Assembly: GCA_036897485.1 (NCBI GenBank)
Contig: JAYMTF010000137.1
Location: 1-50,437 of the forward strand
From: Pelargonium nanum
Lineage: Eukaryota; Streptophyta; Magnoliopsida; Geraniales; Geraniaceae
Reading direction: 5' to 3'
DNA: 50,437 nt
Made by a program: the position numbers and the translations under genes. The notes below the pieces were generated by a model. The model saw nothing but the letters and a program-made list of their open reading frames with translations. It did not search any database and was not told where the DNA came from. Numbering within the stretch: position 1 is the stretch's first letter; the number at the start of each line of letters is the position of its first letter. Shown here piece after piece: positions 22,301 through 33,771 of the stretch.

Positions 22301-24268
22301 TTTAAATGCTATAGAATCAAATTCTAGTATATTAGTGTTCTTGGCCAAATGAAGCAGTTTAATTTTGTAGAATAACTTAGTGTTTCTATATGTAAATCTA
22401 TCTGGGCTCTTTTTATTGTTTCCAATACTATAAATATGTGAAACCCTGTGATGCTGTCTTTGTGAGTCTAAAATATGACCATACAACTACTCGACCACCA
22501 AGGATATAGCAATGCTATGCTCTGAAATTTTTGTCTGTTCTAATTTAATGCTGGAATCTTCAGCCGACAAGTGAATTTGTGTTTTGCCTGGAGAAGCTAA
22601 AATTGTCAATTATCGCAGTTCTGAATAATGTCCTAATCTGCTATGGCCTGTTGTGTCCAGAATGAGATATTTTGGCAATTGCTTCAATTTTTACTTGTAT
22701 CTTTTGACCTTCACATCCATTTTTGCAAATCTAATCTGCATATTGTATTTCAGGTTGCCAATGCTCTTTTCTACAATCCAGTTTTGACACTCAGTATATT
22801 GCAAAAGCTTGGTGTTGCCACAGAAATCTTCAATCTCTGGTTCCAGATGTTGCAACAGGTTAAAAAGAGTGGTGCACGTGTCAATTTTAAAAGGTTCCCT
22901 CTCTCTCTCTCTCTCTCACCGTCTGTATCTTTTGTGCATTTCTATTATGATTTGGAGTTTAATGTTCACAAGTTTCATTGTTCAGGGAACATGACAAAAA
23001 GGTTTGCTGCTTAGGGTTGACATCACTACTTACACTTCCTGCGGATCAATTACCTGGGGAGGCTTTAGGCCGTGTTTTCAAGGCTGCCCTCGATCTGCTA
23101 GTTGCATACAAGGAACAAGTTGCCGGTCTCTCTCTCTCTCATCTTATTATATGCATGAATTTTGTACGTTGTCGATATTGCGTGTTATCAACATCAATTA
23201 TTGTGGATATATGAAAATTTTATTTTTATCCTTTGCAGAAGCTGCAAAGGAGGAAGAGGCTGACGACGATGATGATATGGATGGGTTCCCAACTGATGAT
23301 GACGGTGGGGGTGGGGATGGGGCTGACAAGGAAATGGGAGTTGAAGGTGAAGATGGCGATGATGCTGACAGCAAGCAACTTCAAAGATTAGCAGCTCAGG
23401 TGAGTTTTCTATTATATGTGTCCGTCGGTAAATAAATCATTTGATCAACTTGCTTGCCATGTAATTTTTTTATTTTACCATATCCCAAGGTAACTGTTGA
23501 GATTTTTCTCAACAAAAATTCCAGATTCCTCTGCATCTCCTTAACCTCTTCTAAGATTTAGATAGGGCACCTTATGTTGCCATAATATTTGATATGATAT
23601 TCAGTCATTTATGTCCTATGCTCATGTTGTCGGTCTTCTGCACATATTAACCGTCATTTTCGACATTAAAAGTTAGTTATTTTACAATTTCAATTTTCAA
23701 CAAAAAATGCATGACTTTCTAATCATACTCTGTCATCATTATTAGCACTAAAACAAGTTTAGAAGAGACGGTAGTAATTAATGAATACCCACAATTAATT
23801 AAATTAATTAGGTCATTTTACATGATTTCCTTGTGAAAAAAAACTACAAAATGACACATTTTTGGAAACTTTTAGCAGGCAAAGTCTTTCCGTCCGCATG
23901 ACTCGGATGATGATGACTCAGACGATGACTACAGTGATGATGAAGAGCTGCAATCACCGATTGACGAAGTGGACCCTTTCATTCTATTTGTTGATACAAT
24001 CAAAGGTAAAAAATAAACTTCCCATCCTCTAAACAACTTCGTACTCATTCCGTAGATGTTTACGACGATAGTTGACTCGGTGCTTCTTTATTCTTTGTTC
24101 TACTCTGTAGTCATGCAAGCATCAGATCCACCGAGGTTTGCGAGCCTCATGCAGACACTCGACTTCCATTTCCAAGCTCTCGCAAATGGCATTGCCCAAC
24201 ACGCCGAACAGAGGCGAGCAGAGATCGAGAAGGAAAAACTGGAAAAGGCCGCAGCTGCAGCCTCGTAG
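16381..24268 (+). CDS. SAD2: Importin beta-family nuclear transport receptor SAD2 (importin-7/8 type)
   Basis: 22 exons: 16381-16470, 16567-16702, 16796-16883, 16989-17138, 17738-17900, 18320-18504, 18591-18764, 19231-19376, 19460-19583, 19671-19851, 20002-20161, 20276-20317, 20396-20514, 20600-20798, 21232-21363, 21771-21874, 22005-22184, 22754-22893, 22986-23125, 23239-23399, 23879-24005, 24111-24268. The 3099 bases encode 1032 aa, about the length of Arabidopsis SAD2. The N terminus [20 protein letters not shown] begins the importin-beta N domain that binds Ran; HEAT-like helices follow. Residues about 885-975 are very acidic ([28 protein letters not shown]), as in importin-7/8. The C terminus is a Lys/Glu/Ala helix. 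Family role: carries proteins into the nucleus; in Arabidopsis it affects ABA and stress responses and microRNA activity. All introns are GT-AG and every junction keeps the frame. SAD2 has a close paralogue, so which copy this is remains open. Confidence 0.95.
21405..21666 (+). repeat. Tandem duplication in SAD2 intron 15
   Basis: A block of about 127-135 bases, starting TTCTTGTCATAATTCTTCTT and ending AAATTAGGCGCTTTCA, is present twice head to tail (21405-21530, 21532-21666). The right halves (TGAATGAATTCATGGATTGG onward) are identical; the left halves differ by a small insertion. Confidence 0.9.
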
Positions 24269-24831
24269 ATTCTTCCATTTCCCGGTTTGCTCTCTCCCGA
24301 TGTTTTGTTTATTCCATTCATTTGCTAATGATTTGGATATAAGGTCGTTCCGATTAGTCAAAGAGTGAGTATGCGAGTCGCATGAAATTTTGAGTCTGCG
24401 TCGTCCTCATCTGGGAGTCTGGCTAAATTCCATAGCAGAAGATTCCGGACTCCAGCAGTTCTCGTAGTCGTTCTTGTTATGGTCAGAAAAAAAAAAAGTT
24501 TTGGTTACGGGTTTATTTTTCATTATTCCACCACCATTTATTTTTGTCAAATCCTCAAATTGTTTTCATGGGTGAAACATGGAGGAGGTTTCATGAGTAC
24601 AGGTTTTTGAATTATTATGTCTGGCAAATTCATTTTTTCTTTTGGGTATAGGGCAAATCTATCTTCATTTTGTCCTTGGGGGGGTCTAGTCTAGAGGTTT
24701 AAGGAGGAGTTTTTTTGGGTTTATTGCAGCAGAGGCTTCCTAATTAAGGAAGGGTAGCTTGTTGTTTGCTTCATTTGTAATACAGTTACATTGTTATATA
24801 CATTGTTAGTACAATTCATATAATATAAAAG

Positions 24832-24869
24832 TAGAGCCAAGAAACAGCTGGTTTTGTTTCATGGCTCTA
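24832..24869. terminator. Strong hairpin downstream of SAD2
   Basis: TAGAGCCA-A-GAAACA pairs with TGTTTC-A-TGGCTCTA, a 14-pair stem with a single A/A mismatch and an 8-base loop, about 560 bases past the SAD2 stop. It could be an RNA hairpin at the end of a long 3' UTR or a tiny inverted-repeat transposon relic. Calling it a terminator is only a convenience; plant Pol II does not require one. Confidence 0.3.
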
Positions 24870-25890
24870 TTATTATTTTTTGGGGGTCATCATATTTGCT
24901 TATTTGATTGTTATTTTTTTGTAATATTCGAGTTTTGGATTCTACACTAATTTGTAAAAATCTCGTTTGTGATGTTTAGTCTAACTTTTCCAAAATAAAA
25001 TGTAAAATGTTAACAAAAACTTTGTACATAATAATGTTTTAATCTGTATATGATACAAATATCACTAACTTGTGAACTTTTTGTTGTTTTATATAACACA
25101 TTTTACCATTCTATGTATATCATTTTATAAAAATACTAGACACATTACCTTGTTTGAAATCGCATATTTAAAGGGAGAGTTACTCCTATTGTGTACCTCA
25201 AATGATAAAAAATGTTAATTTATTTGTTTATTCACTTGTTGGATAAATAAATATACATGAAAGTTGAAAATGATAAATATGGCAAAGGTTCCTCATATTT
25301 CATTTCTTTCTACGATGATGTTATTTTGAAATAAAGTAACTTAAAAACTCAAATATCCATGAATAAAAAAATGCAAAGTCAACCATGGTAGGGTTTTATG
25401 TCATTATTTGTAACAATTTTGATCATACTTTAAATTCCTACTTAAATTTATATATTAGTGAGCTTGACTTAAATATACAGTTTAATATATTACTCCTTGT
25501 GTAGCATACAGTTATCTAATTTCTTATATGGCAGATCAGGTGAGATTCTATACAAATTTACTTAGTGGGTCTTTCTTATATGAAAATGAAACTTGTAACT
25601 ATATATAAAAAAAAAGGGAAGGAAATTTTTGAAATGTGCACTTTCACATTCCGTGATTCATGATGAGAGGAAACTAAAATGACAACAAATCCAAAAGTAT
25701 CAATATCATTCATTTTAGTATTGTAGCACTTCATAGAGAAAATGGTTGGTCACTCAACCCCCATTTTTCCAGCTTCAAAATACCCTCTCTATCTCTCTCA
25801 CTGTCAGGTGACCAAAATCAATAATCCTTCTCATATTTGCTTTGCTGCACATTTAGAGTCCTGCCAAAAACACACAACCATGTTGTACAT
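24870..25890. other. AT-rich intergenic stretch after SAD2
   Basis: No gene, repeat with ends or RNA was recognised. Very AT-rich throughout. Confidence 0.4.
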
Positions 25891-26300
25891 TAAAACTAGA
25901 ATCCATTTAACCGAGACCGAAACGCATTGATACCGTAAATAGCAAAACATAGCATATGGGTACCGAAGATATTCCAAATAGGATACAAAGTTGCTACTAG
26001 AATTACAAGATAACATGATTCACTTTGTTTTCTAGTAATATAAGTTCCTTATGAGTTGATACATATTAAGGTAGGGTTTGAACTAAAACTAGAAACTATT
26101 TACCCTAAACCCGAAACATTAGTAAAATCCATACATACCATAGATAGCAGAAGAAATTGTATGGGTACCAAAGATATTCCAAATACGATGCAAGGTTGTG
26201 ACTATACACAACTTTTTTTCCCATTTTGTCTTTCGCAGATCTAGAATTACAAAGATGATGACATTCACTTTGTTATCAAGTAATATAAATTTCGTATGAG
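25891..26300. repeat. Diverged direct duplication
   Basis: The segment at about 25891-26051 recurs at about 26086-26300. Both hold AAACTAGAA, ATGGGTACC(G/A)AAGATATT, TCTAGAATTACAA or CTAGAATTACAA, and CATTCACTTTGTT/GATTCACTTTGTT followed by AGTAATATAA. The second copy has about 50 extra bases. This is old local duplication with no coding content. Confidence 0.7.
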
Positions 26301-26437
26301 AATGAGATTCTCATTCTAGAGTCATTCTCATGACCGAAAACCACATTCCAAATGTGTACAATGGGAATCTCATTTCCATTCCGATACTTGATTCTCATTC
26401 CTTAACAAAAGATCTAATCCACGTGCTACCTAAGACT
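26292..26437. mobile_element. Harbinger-like MITE fragment
   Basis: The interior GAATGAGATTCTCATTCTAG and CTCATTTCCATTCCG, and the right end whose reverse complement is GGTAGCACGTGGATTAGATC next to TAA, match the family at 9967-10122. The left terminal sequence is missing, so the start is approximate. Confidence 0.5.
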
Positions 26438-26609
26438 CATAGGTAAAATGCTATTAGACATGTACATGGCCAACCATATTATATGTGCATTCTTTTTGTA
26501 CATCTAATGAACTAACATATAATCCAACAAAATGAATAGTATCAATGCCAAAGAATGTGCATCACAAATAACAAAATATCCAACACGGAGCAACAACACA
26601 TAATAAGTA

Positions 26610-26890
26610 CCAATATATCATCCTAGAAGATTATAGGTCATTCAACAAGCAATAACAACAACAATCAAGCTATTTACAAACAATGTCAGATTTGACCACA
26701 TGAATCCTCAGGCCATGATCTTCTTCTTTGTGTCAGCAAAAAAAATTGAATTTTGGTACAAACTAAACAAATACCCCAATACATCATCCAGAAGATTATG
26801 CCAGTCAACAAGCAATATCAACAACAAATATGGAGCTATCTTTCAAACTATGCCGGGATCAATTACATGAACCCTTAGGCCGAACTTTCA
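26610..26890. repeat. Second diverged duplication near the RING gene
   Basis: CAATATATCATCCTAGAAGA with following TCAACAAGCAATAACAAC at about 26610-26720 recurs in worn form (CAATACATCATCCAGAAGAT, GTCAACAAGCAATATCAAC) at about 26778-26890. It probably overlaps the 3' flank of the minus-strand RING gene. No coding content. Confidence 0.6.
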
Positions 26891-27089
26891 GCAACATAAT
26901 AGAACAATGCATTAAGCCTTTTCTCCTAGTGTTCTCTTATAGTTATAGCATAAAACAAGGTTTTCTAAGTCCAAAAACATGATTCACTAATACCCATAAA
27001 CCAAAATCATATTCTAGCAACCTCCAATTCCATATATGCATATTTGGTTTTGAGAAGAGAACAAGATCATACCCATATTTAGCAATCTC

Positions 27090-28103
27090 CTAATTGTCCC
27101 GGTTACCGGTATTCCTCCCTCCATCGCCACCACTAAATGAACCAAAACCACCAATAAATGGCCATGGCAATGATATCCTCACTGTCCTCTCAGCAGCCTG
27201 GTTCTGCCCCGCCGCCGCCCCTTCTCCTCCTCCGCTTCTGCCACCAACATTCCCCGATTCGCCTCCACTTCCATCATTATCATTATTACTATTATTGCCC
27301 CTATTCTCATACTCAGGGTCATCAGTAGGCAATTCATATCGACAAACCGGGCACGAATTATGCAATTCGAGCCACGGCAATAAGCAATCGTTATGGTACA
27401 AATGCTTGCAAGGCATTTGCTTGACCTCATTCCCTTTCTCAAACTCGTCCTGACACACCGCGCATTGGTTCATCTCCGAATTCAAGTGCTCCTCCCCGAT
27501 CACCACCGTCGGGAGGTTCTCGATCGCAGTCTTGGACGCCGGAGGCGTCCCGTACCGGTTAGGATCGTTCTCAGCGAGATGCTGAATCAGCTGTTCAAGT
27601 CCAGGTCCAATGAAGTAATCGCCGATGTTGGAGGGGATGCGAAAGCCGGGATCGGAGGGGTGGTTCTCGATCACGAACTGGATGTGCGCGCCGCCATGGT
27701 CGGCTCTCATGTTCTGGAGATGGTTCTGGAGGAACGCGAAAGGATCGAATTCTCCGCCTCCGCCGCCGGAGAAAGGTTGGGGTCTCGGAGGTGGCCGGAG
27801 AGGGTTCGAGAAGATGCTAGGGTTTTGGAGGTCGATGGCGGTGGAGGAGGAGGGGGCGGCGGAGGCGGAGAAGAGGAGAGGCAACAAGGAGGAGAAAGGA
27901 TCGGAGAATTGGAGAGGGAAGGGTTCGGGAATTTGAGGATTAGGGTTTTCGCATTCTTCGAGAAAGCCATCGTTGCAGTGAGGGCAGAGAGGATCAGCGG
28001 ATTGTGGCGGCGCGAGAGAGACGGTGCGCGAGCATTGGTAGCAGAAGTAGGATTTGGTTCCGGCGACGGAACCGCCGCCGGCGATATTCCCGGCGGACGC
28101 CAT
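27090..28103 (-). CDS. RING-H2 E3 ubiquitin ligase with N-terminal zinc ribbon (RING1/RHC1A-like)
   Basis: A single exon of 337 aa. Residues 20-45 form the plant zinc-ribbon found in this ligase family (YFCYQC at 19-24, DPLCPHC at 37-43; Cys 21, 24, 40, 43). A Pro/Ser/Gly-rich linker follows, then the conserved GDYFIGPGLEQLIQHLAEND at 161-180. The RING-H2 finger spans 214-254, with Cys214, Cys217, Cys232, His234, His237, Cys240, Cys251 and Cys254 all present. The tail is low-complexity Asn/Gly/Ser. The family takes ubiquitin from an E2 and passes it to substrates, often in stress responses; the substrate cannot be told. The start is the first ATG and the lack of introns is usual for this family. 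A TATA box lies 90-100 bases upstream. Confidence 0.93.
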   Translation of the reverse strand: MASAGNIAGGGSVAGTKSYFCYQCSRTVSLAPPQSADPLCPHCNDGFLEECENPNPQIPEPFPLQFSDPFSSLLPLLFSASAAPSSSTAIDLQNPSIFSNPLRPPPRPQPFSGGGGGEFDPFAFLQNHLQNMRADHGGAHIQFVIENHPSDPGFRIPSNIGDYFIGPGLEQLIQHLAENDPNRYGTPPASKTAIENLPTVVIGEEHLNSEMNQCAVCQDEFEKGNEVKQMPCKHLYHNDCLLPWLELHNSCPVCRYELPTDDPEYENRGNNSNNDNDGSGGESGNVGGRSGGGEGAAAGQNQAAERTVRISLPWPFIGGFGSFSGGDGGRNTGNRDN

Positions 28104-28200
28104 TTTTGGCTGCGACGGCGAGAGAGAGAGAAGGATAAAAAAGTGGCGACTTTTGAGATTAAAAAATGGATTTTTTAGATTACGGAGAGAGAAGAGGGGA

Positions 28201-28210
28201 TTTATTTATA
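28201..28210 (-). promoter_or_regulatory. TATA box of the RING-H2 gene
   Basis: TATAAATAAA on the minus strand, about 100 bases before the start codon at 28103, with a GA/TC-rich leader between. Confidence 0.55.
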
Positions 28211-29441
28211 TGAATAGATTTAGGCTTTTGGCGTTTTAGGTTTAGTTGTGTTGTATTTACTATTTTATCCCTCACGTTGAACACGTGTCAATATGTTGTT
28301 TGGAGGGTGTGAAATGACCGTGATACCCCGGTGTCATATTTGGTAAATTATGATAGATTGACGCATTTTGGTTAAAAGGTAGGTGTATTGTATATTAAGA
28401 TATGTTGTGTAATTGGTTTTGGGGATTTGTTGCAAATTTTACCCTTAGTTACATGTTGTAACTTCTTTTTCTTTCCATTTCATTTTGTTTATGTACTATA
28501 ATTCATCTATAGTGTAACGGTAAAAGCATGATTAGGTGTATCGAGTGAAACGAGTTATATCATAATATACGCGATGTGTAAACCTTTGATCTCGCGAGTA
28601 TTTGTGTGAGGGCTAAAAAACTCATAAATCCGTTGAACATGGATGTGGATTGACATAACCATTGACTGATTTTGTGTCAATTGCATGCGGAATTGATTTG
28701 CCTTCGGTAAATTTTGTGTCAATTGCATGCGAAATTGAGTTGCCTTTGGTAGATTTTGTGTCAATTGCAAGCGCAATTGAGTTGAGATTATAGGTATAAT
28801 GCGAGGCAACGCTACAAAAGATAAGACTTAAGTATGAGACCTTTGAAAAACGTGTAAACATATTTAAGATGAGTTGGATACATGAAAGGTAAAATTTAAT
28901 TTTATGAAAAACTAACGATGCAGCAATGTATTGCATAATTTGTTCATACATAAAGTGATCTTTCAAGTCAAGACATAGTTACAAAAACGGAGAACGTCAA
29001 ACATGGTCCTCTGTAGGTGGATGGGCTATGGAATCAACTATCAAATAGTTTTGATATACATGATAATTTTGTTTGCAATTTTAGTGTAGATTGACTGATA
29101 AAATCACGTGTTCTTATTTAGTAACTTTTCATATGTTATAGTTGTTTCATTAAGTGATCATAAAATTATAAAAAATTAATCCTACACAAACACACATATT
29201 TTTTGGCCCGATCCACTTAAGACAAGATCCACATTGATAGGTTTATTTATGGGGATGAAAAAAAAATGTTGCTTAGTTTAGAGGTCAATATCATGAAAAA
29301 TCTTAAGTAGGGGCTCAAAATAAGAAAAATAAAAAAATCAGGGCACCAAACTACAATACCCTATATATTTCAACGAGTCCAAAATCGTGAAGAACAATTG
29401 GTTCGCGCGCGATCTCTGTAGACGAAAACAGAACCGCGAAA
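28211..29441. other. Gene-free spacer with a short tandem repeat
   Basis: No gene is recognised apart from the tandem repeat listed at 28669-28794. Around 28589-28650 there is a block like one at 460-500 (CGCGAG, then GCTCAAAAATCCG or CTCATAAATCCG), hinting at a dispersed repeat. Confidence 0.4.
28669..28794. repeat. Three copies of a 42-base tandem repeat
   Basis: The unit starts ATTTTGTGTCAATTGCATGC and recurs exactly every 42 bases; copy 3 is more worn at its end. It contains CAATTG and GCATGC palindromes. Because 42 is a multiple of three, a minus-strand frame shows a repeated QLTQNLPKA peptide, but no start, splice or family evidence makes it a gene. Confidence 0.88.
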
Positions 29442-31518
29442 ATGAAGAACAACGCGAAACAAGGTTCAGAGGTCGGTGAAGGAGCTGCGAAAATCGACGG
29501 ATCAAGACCAAGAGCTTGAGGATGCTGAGGAAAATTCTAGAATGGAGCATCTAGCGAGCTTAAACTCCACAGTCGCCGCTCCTCCGCCGCCGGAACGCTC
29601 TTCTCCGACCTCAGTGAGGTCGATGCCGATCTGGCTCTCGCTGACAGGTCTTTCTTCGCAATACTCACCTCTGTTTCTCTTTCAACTCTTCGATGTTTGG
29701 TTTTGATTTGATGATCTATCTGTTTTTTTGTTGTGTGTTGCTATTTGTGTCTTTACTTTTGGAATTTCTAGGGTTTTTACTTTGCTAGACTTGGGATTTT
29801 GGTGCCTCTTTCCTTTTTCACTTACATTTCGACTGTATGTGATGATTGTATTACTTTTCCGTGTGTTCTTCTTTACATATATAAGGAATTGAGGTTTGTG
29901 TTGTAGTGCTCCATTTTTGAATTCGCTATCTGCATGATGCGGATGATTTTGATGCTCACTAGGATCGTTAAGATTCTGATGATGATGATGCAGATGATGA
30001 GCAGAATGAACATGATGAATCTGATGAGGACGAGTATGATGCTCTGTTGCTCACTAAGATCATGAAGATAGTTGATAGTGATACTGATGGTATATTGATG
30101 ATGATGAGGAGGGGGAGGAGAATGAATATGATGGATCTGATGAAGATGATGATTATTTCAATTCTCACTAGCATCAGGAAGATACTAATGATGTTGCAAA
30201 TGATGGATCTGATGACTACGAGGATGATTTTGATGCTGATTAGGATCAGGGAGATACCTAGACTGATACTGATGATGAAGAGGATGGTGACGAGGATGAT
30301 GAGGAGAATGAGTATGATGGATCTGATGACGATGAGGATGCTTTTGATGTGCAAGCTCATGCCAATGGAGAATGCGGAGGATCTCAACTCCAATTTTGAA
30401 TTCAACCTGGCCGAATGATGCAGCAACTAGGTTGCAAGATCAATTCTGGATGCTGAAGAGAGAGAAATGGCTACCATATTGATGGCTCTTACTGGCATCA
30501 ATGGGTGTGACCGTGACTTGTGAGTGCGGTTTATTTCCACACCAGATCTTTTGATCTGTATTAATTTCTTCAGTGACGGGAAGATTTCAAACTGATCATA
30601 TATTGTTTGTTATTACAGATGATTCTTTTGAGTATTCAAATGAAGATCATGGTGATAAATCTCAGGTATTGAAATTTGATGCAAAGCTCTGCACATTCAA
30701 ATGCTTCCTTTATATTTCTGTTAGTTTTTTTTTTCTTTCATTTAGGCTGTGTTGCTATTCTTGTTTTTGATTTTGAAATTTGGGATTTCAAATACAAATA
30801 TAATGTTTGAGAAAAAATAGATACTCAAATGAAAGGTAAGAGTCGTTATTTGTAAGCTCATGTTGTACGCAATTATGCATGTTAATCCTATTGGATTAAA
30901 CACTGGGAATGAATCAAATCCACTATTTCAAATCAAATCTAAGAATCCAAACGGACCGTTAAAGACTGCACCTGTAATTGATACAAGAGCAGGGGATGGA
31001 TAAATAGATCCATCTCCATGTTTTTGTCGTTATTTGTGAACATTGAGTTATAGTAAATCTGTATCTAGTTTTGGTTCTATTAGTTAACAATGTGAATGCT
31101 CTCTTAAAACACTGTGATACATTTATGGAACCAAAAGAAAGAAAAGAAAATTGGGTTTGGAGGTGGTTTGTTTGAGGACGAATATGAACTACTTTTAAAA
31201 TTTTGCTCACAAAATTGAAACACTACGTAAGTCCTTGGTTTCCTTGGTTATGGTGTGAAATTGGAAACCATGTGGTTTATTTTCTTTCGTGATTTCTATA
31301 GTTTCAAATACCATTCTTCGGCCATTGTTTTGGTGTAATCTTAAGCTTTAAATACTTCAAATTTACTTAGGTGCACTAGTTTTTAATGTGGTATATTAGC
31401 TTCAGGTTTGCAATTCTTTCCTGTTCATGTAAACATACCCATGTAACTTTGCAACTCACGTGTTCTTGGGTATCAGAATGCTTGGGATGAGATCGATCCA
31501 GATGAACTTTCATGCGAG
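29442..31518 (+). pseudogene. BIG BROTHER-related (BBR) E3 ligase pseudogene, RING lost
   Basis: Family blocks appear in order with exon borders but broken frames. 29550-29647: TLFSDLSEVDADLALAD. 29960-30360: an acidic Asp/Glu repeat region (DDEENEYDGSDDDEDAFD) with several stops. 30445-30520: SILDAEEREMATILMALTGI. 30619-30665: DDSFEYSNEDHGDKSQ. 31477-31518: NAWDEIDPDELSCE ending at GAG|GTAAAG. BBR-type proteins carry an AEEREMAARL...AGIN block and a WEEVDPDELSYEELLALGE block before a RING-H2 finger (from memory). The GEVVGTESRGLS motif and the RING are absent downstream to about 31.9 kb. Introns remain, so it is a truncated genomic duplicate. A Harbinger-like MITE sits in one intron. Confidence 0.72.
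30745..30958. mobile_element. Harbinger-like MITE in BBR pseudogene intron
   Basis: The 214-base segment is flanked by TTA at both sides. The left end GGCTGTGTTGCTATTCTTG and the right end (reverse complement CGGTCCGTTTGGATTCTTAG) are imperfect inverted repeats, with inner pairing of TTTGAAATTTGGGATTTC to TTGATTTGAAATAG-type sequence. Confidence 0.5.
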
Positions 31519-33771
31519 GTAAAGCCGGTTTACGTATTTTGATTGTTTTGTATCAAGAGCTACCGTAAACAAAAAGACAGGAAGCCACCAGCACGGGAGC
31601 AATGATTCGTTAATGGTAAGCATAGCTTCTGTAATTTCATGAGCTGAAATTATAACATGTGAGAACTGTACTTGTTCTCTTAAATTGAGTTCAAATTCAA
31701 AATAGTTTATTTATTTAAATTTGTTTTGAGCTGTCTAAGATGTCCTTTTCCTAAATAAAAACTAACCTTGTTTGTTACTGCTGGTGTGTCCTGTTTGCAG
31801 TGGGGAGGTCTCCATTTCTGGGAACTGCTAGTGCCTAGTAGCATGATACATGGAGACAATACTTCCAAAGCCAAAAACAACTTGCATGAGTTGGTGCATC
31901 ATTAGAAGCTACTGTAAGATCCTTTTTCCTCTGCCATTACCATAAATTATAATTCAACTATTCTCCATTTTCTATTTTAATCAGTTAGTTTTTTAACTGA
32001 GGTTAAGTAAAAGAAAAATCTAATTTTAACTAATCATTCTTCATTTTCACATAAAATAGAAAGTGGACTATTATTTTAGTACAATTAATATATATTCATA
32101 TACATATATACACACACACAAAACTAGCACTATACTTCCACAAATTCACCAAGTCATATTTGTCTAAAATGATAGTCAATCCAAATCTAATTGATTTGTC
32201 CTAAAATTATAATTATAACACTTAATATGTGTCGGGACACAATTAATTGTACATATGTGGTGGTTTAAGGGTGCGATAAGACTATTAAAATGTACTGAGA
32301 AACACGATAGGATTATAAACGTCCATTTTTGAAGCTAAGGTACCTTGATACGCAAGTATGTACAGTAACAGTAGTACATGGTAAAAGAGCAATGAAATGA
32401 ATGATTTTGGTAATATACACAAGTAGCAAACAACGTAAATAAACAGCTGGCCAAGTGTCAATTCTGTGAACTGTCCAACTCATTGACTGATTCCAGTTAA
32501 GGACAAGGAGTAGCTCACGCTCCGGCATCATGAGCGTGCTACTAACAGTCAGCACATCTTACATTATGTCACCTCTTGTGAGTACTAGAGATGACAATTT
32601 AGATTACGAACCATAACACAACATGAATAGATTATGAAGCATGACACTACACGAATTTGAGAAGATTTGAATCCAACACAATCTAGTTCATATTGGATAA
32701 CATGTTTACTAATCGAATTGTATTATAGTTAAACTCATTTAATAATAGATTTAATATTCGTTTATTGACCCACCTATTTAAGGATATAATGTAATTTTTT
32801 TTAAATATATCGTGTAAAAATAATTCATATGAGTTAAACGAGTCAAATATGTCGAGTTGCATTAAGTTGGGTCATGCAATTTTGAACTCGATTGTTTAAA
32901 CATGTTAGAACATGTCATAGATAGTCACAGTCACACCGCTCATAAACAGGTTGCGTTCATGTTGTGTGATTCAACTTGTTTGGTAGATGAATCAGGTTCA
33001 AATTGACTCATTTAACATATTACTAAACTTGTAACACGAACACGAATCATGTCGCCCTTAATTATAACTGATTTTCTAGAAAGAAAAGTTAACACTTATG
33101 ATGTTTTGTGATAATGTTGCGGTGCAAAGGTGCAGTGGTTCCAACTAATGCGTGCCTGCACGTAAGACTAGTTATCCTCCAAAACAAAACTCCTTCTAAT
33201 TGAAACGCTTTAAATTAGGTATTTTTTCTCTTCTATGTGATTGTTCTTTATCTGTCTCGAATTATCTTCTCCTTCGCCTGATACTCCCTATAGAATAGGC
33301 TTTGAATGAGTGTTGTGTCGAGTGTATGGTCTCCTTTCGTATTTTCTCATGCAGACTTTTTGATAGTGATCCCTCCATCGGATGAGCTCTATATGTCAAG
33401 ATCTAACTGTGGAATTGGTTTCTGCTGATAACTTTGGAACCCTTGCTTAATTACTTATATATATATATATATATAAAATCAGGCATGGTTTATTGCCTGA
33501 GACTTTCCGCCAATAAATGTAATGCCACCTCATAAACACTCATCATATCTGTCCGCGCCCCGCTTAGATTCATTTTGTTCTTTTTTCTGAGAGTCTCCTC
33601 TAATATACATGACCGAGATTTCGGGTACTCCAATAGAAATATAAGAGAGACAATACACCTGAGATATGAGGGTGTTAGTAATTACCTCCAACGAAAATGT
33701 GTTAAGGTGCGCGTGGGATAGAAAGGAAGGGAAGACATGGAGAGTGAGCTGTGGAGGAGGCAGAGTACATG
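31519..33771. other. Gene-free region with an unclassified repeat
   Basis: No gene. 31578-31615 and 31801-31917 have splice-like borders and may be residual exons of the BBR-like locus, but I recognise no protein in them. 32585-33060 is listed separately. A (TA)n run of about 20 bases lies at 33456-33475. Confidence 0.4.
32585..33060. repeat. Unclassified interspersed repeat, about 475 bases
   Basis: The left end AGAGATGACAATTTAGATTA and the right end (reverse complement AGGGCGACATGATTCGTGTT) look like worn inverted termini. The interior repeats CACGAA, AACACGAAC and GACTCATTTAA words typical of nonautonomous dicot repeats. No target duplication was established. Confidence 0.4.

Noticed and set aside
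27393-28178. 261-codon plus frame opposite the RING-H2 gene
   Set aside because: It is a shadow of GC-rich codons in the RING-H2 gene; the minus-strand protein has a full set of zinc ligands.
28669-28794. CRISPR-like array
   Set aside because: Units are contiguous 42-base repeats without unique spacers, in plant nuclear DNA.
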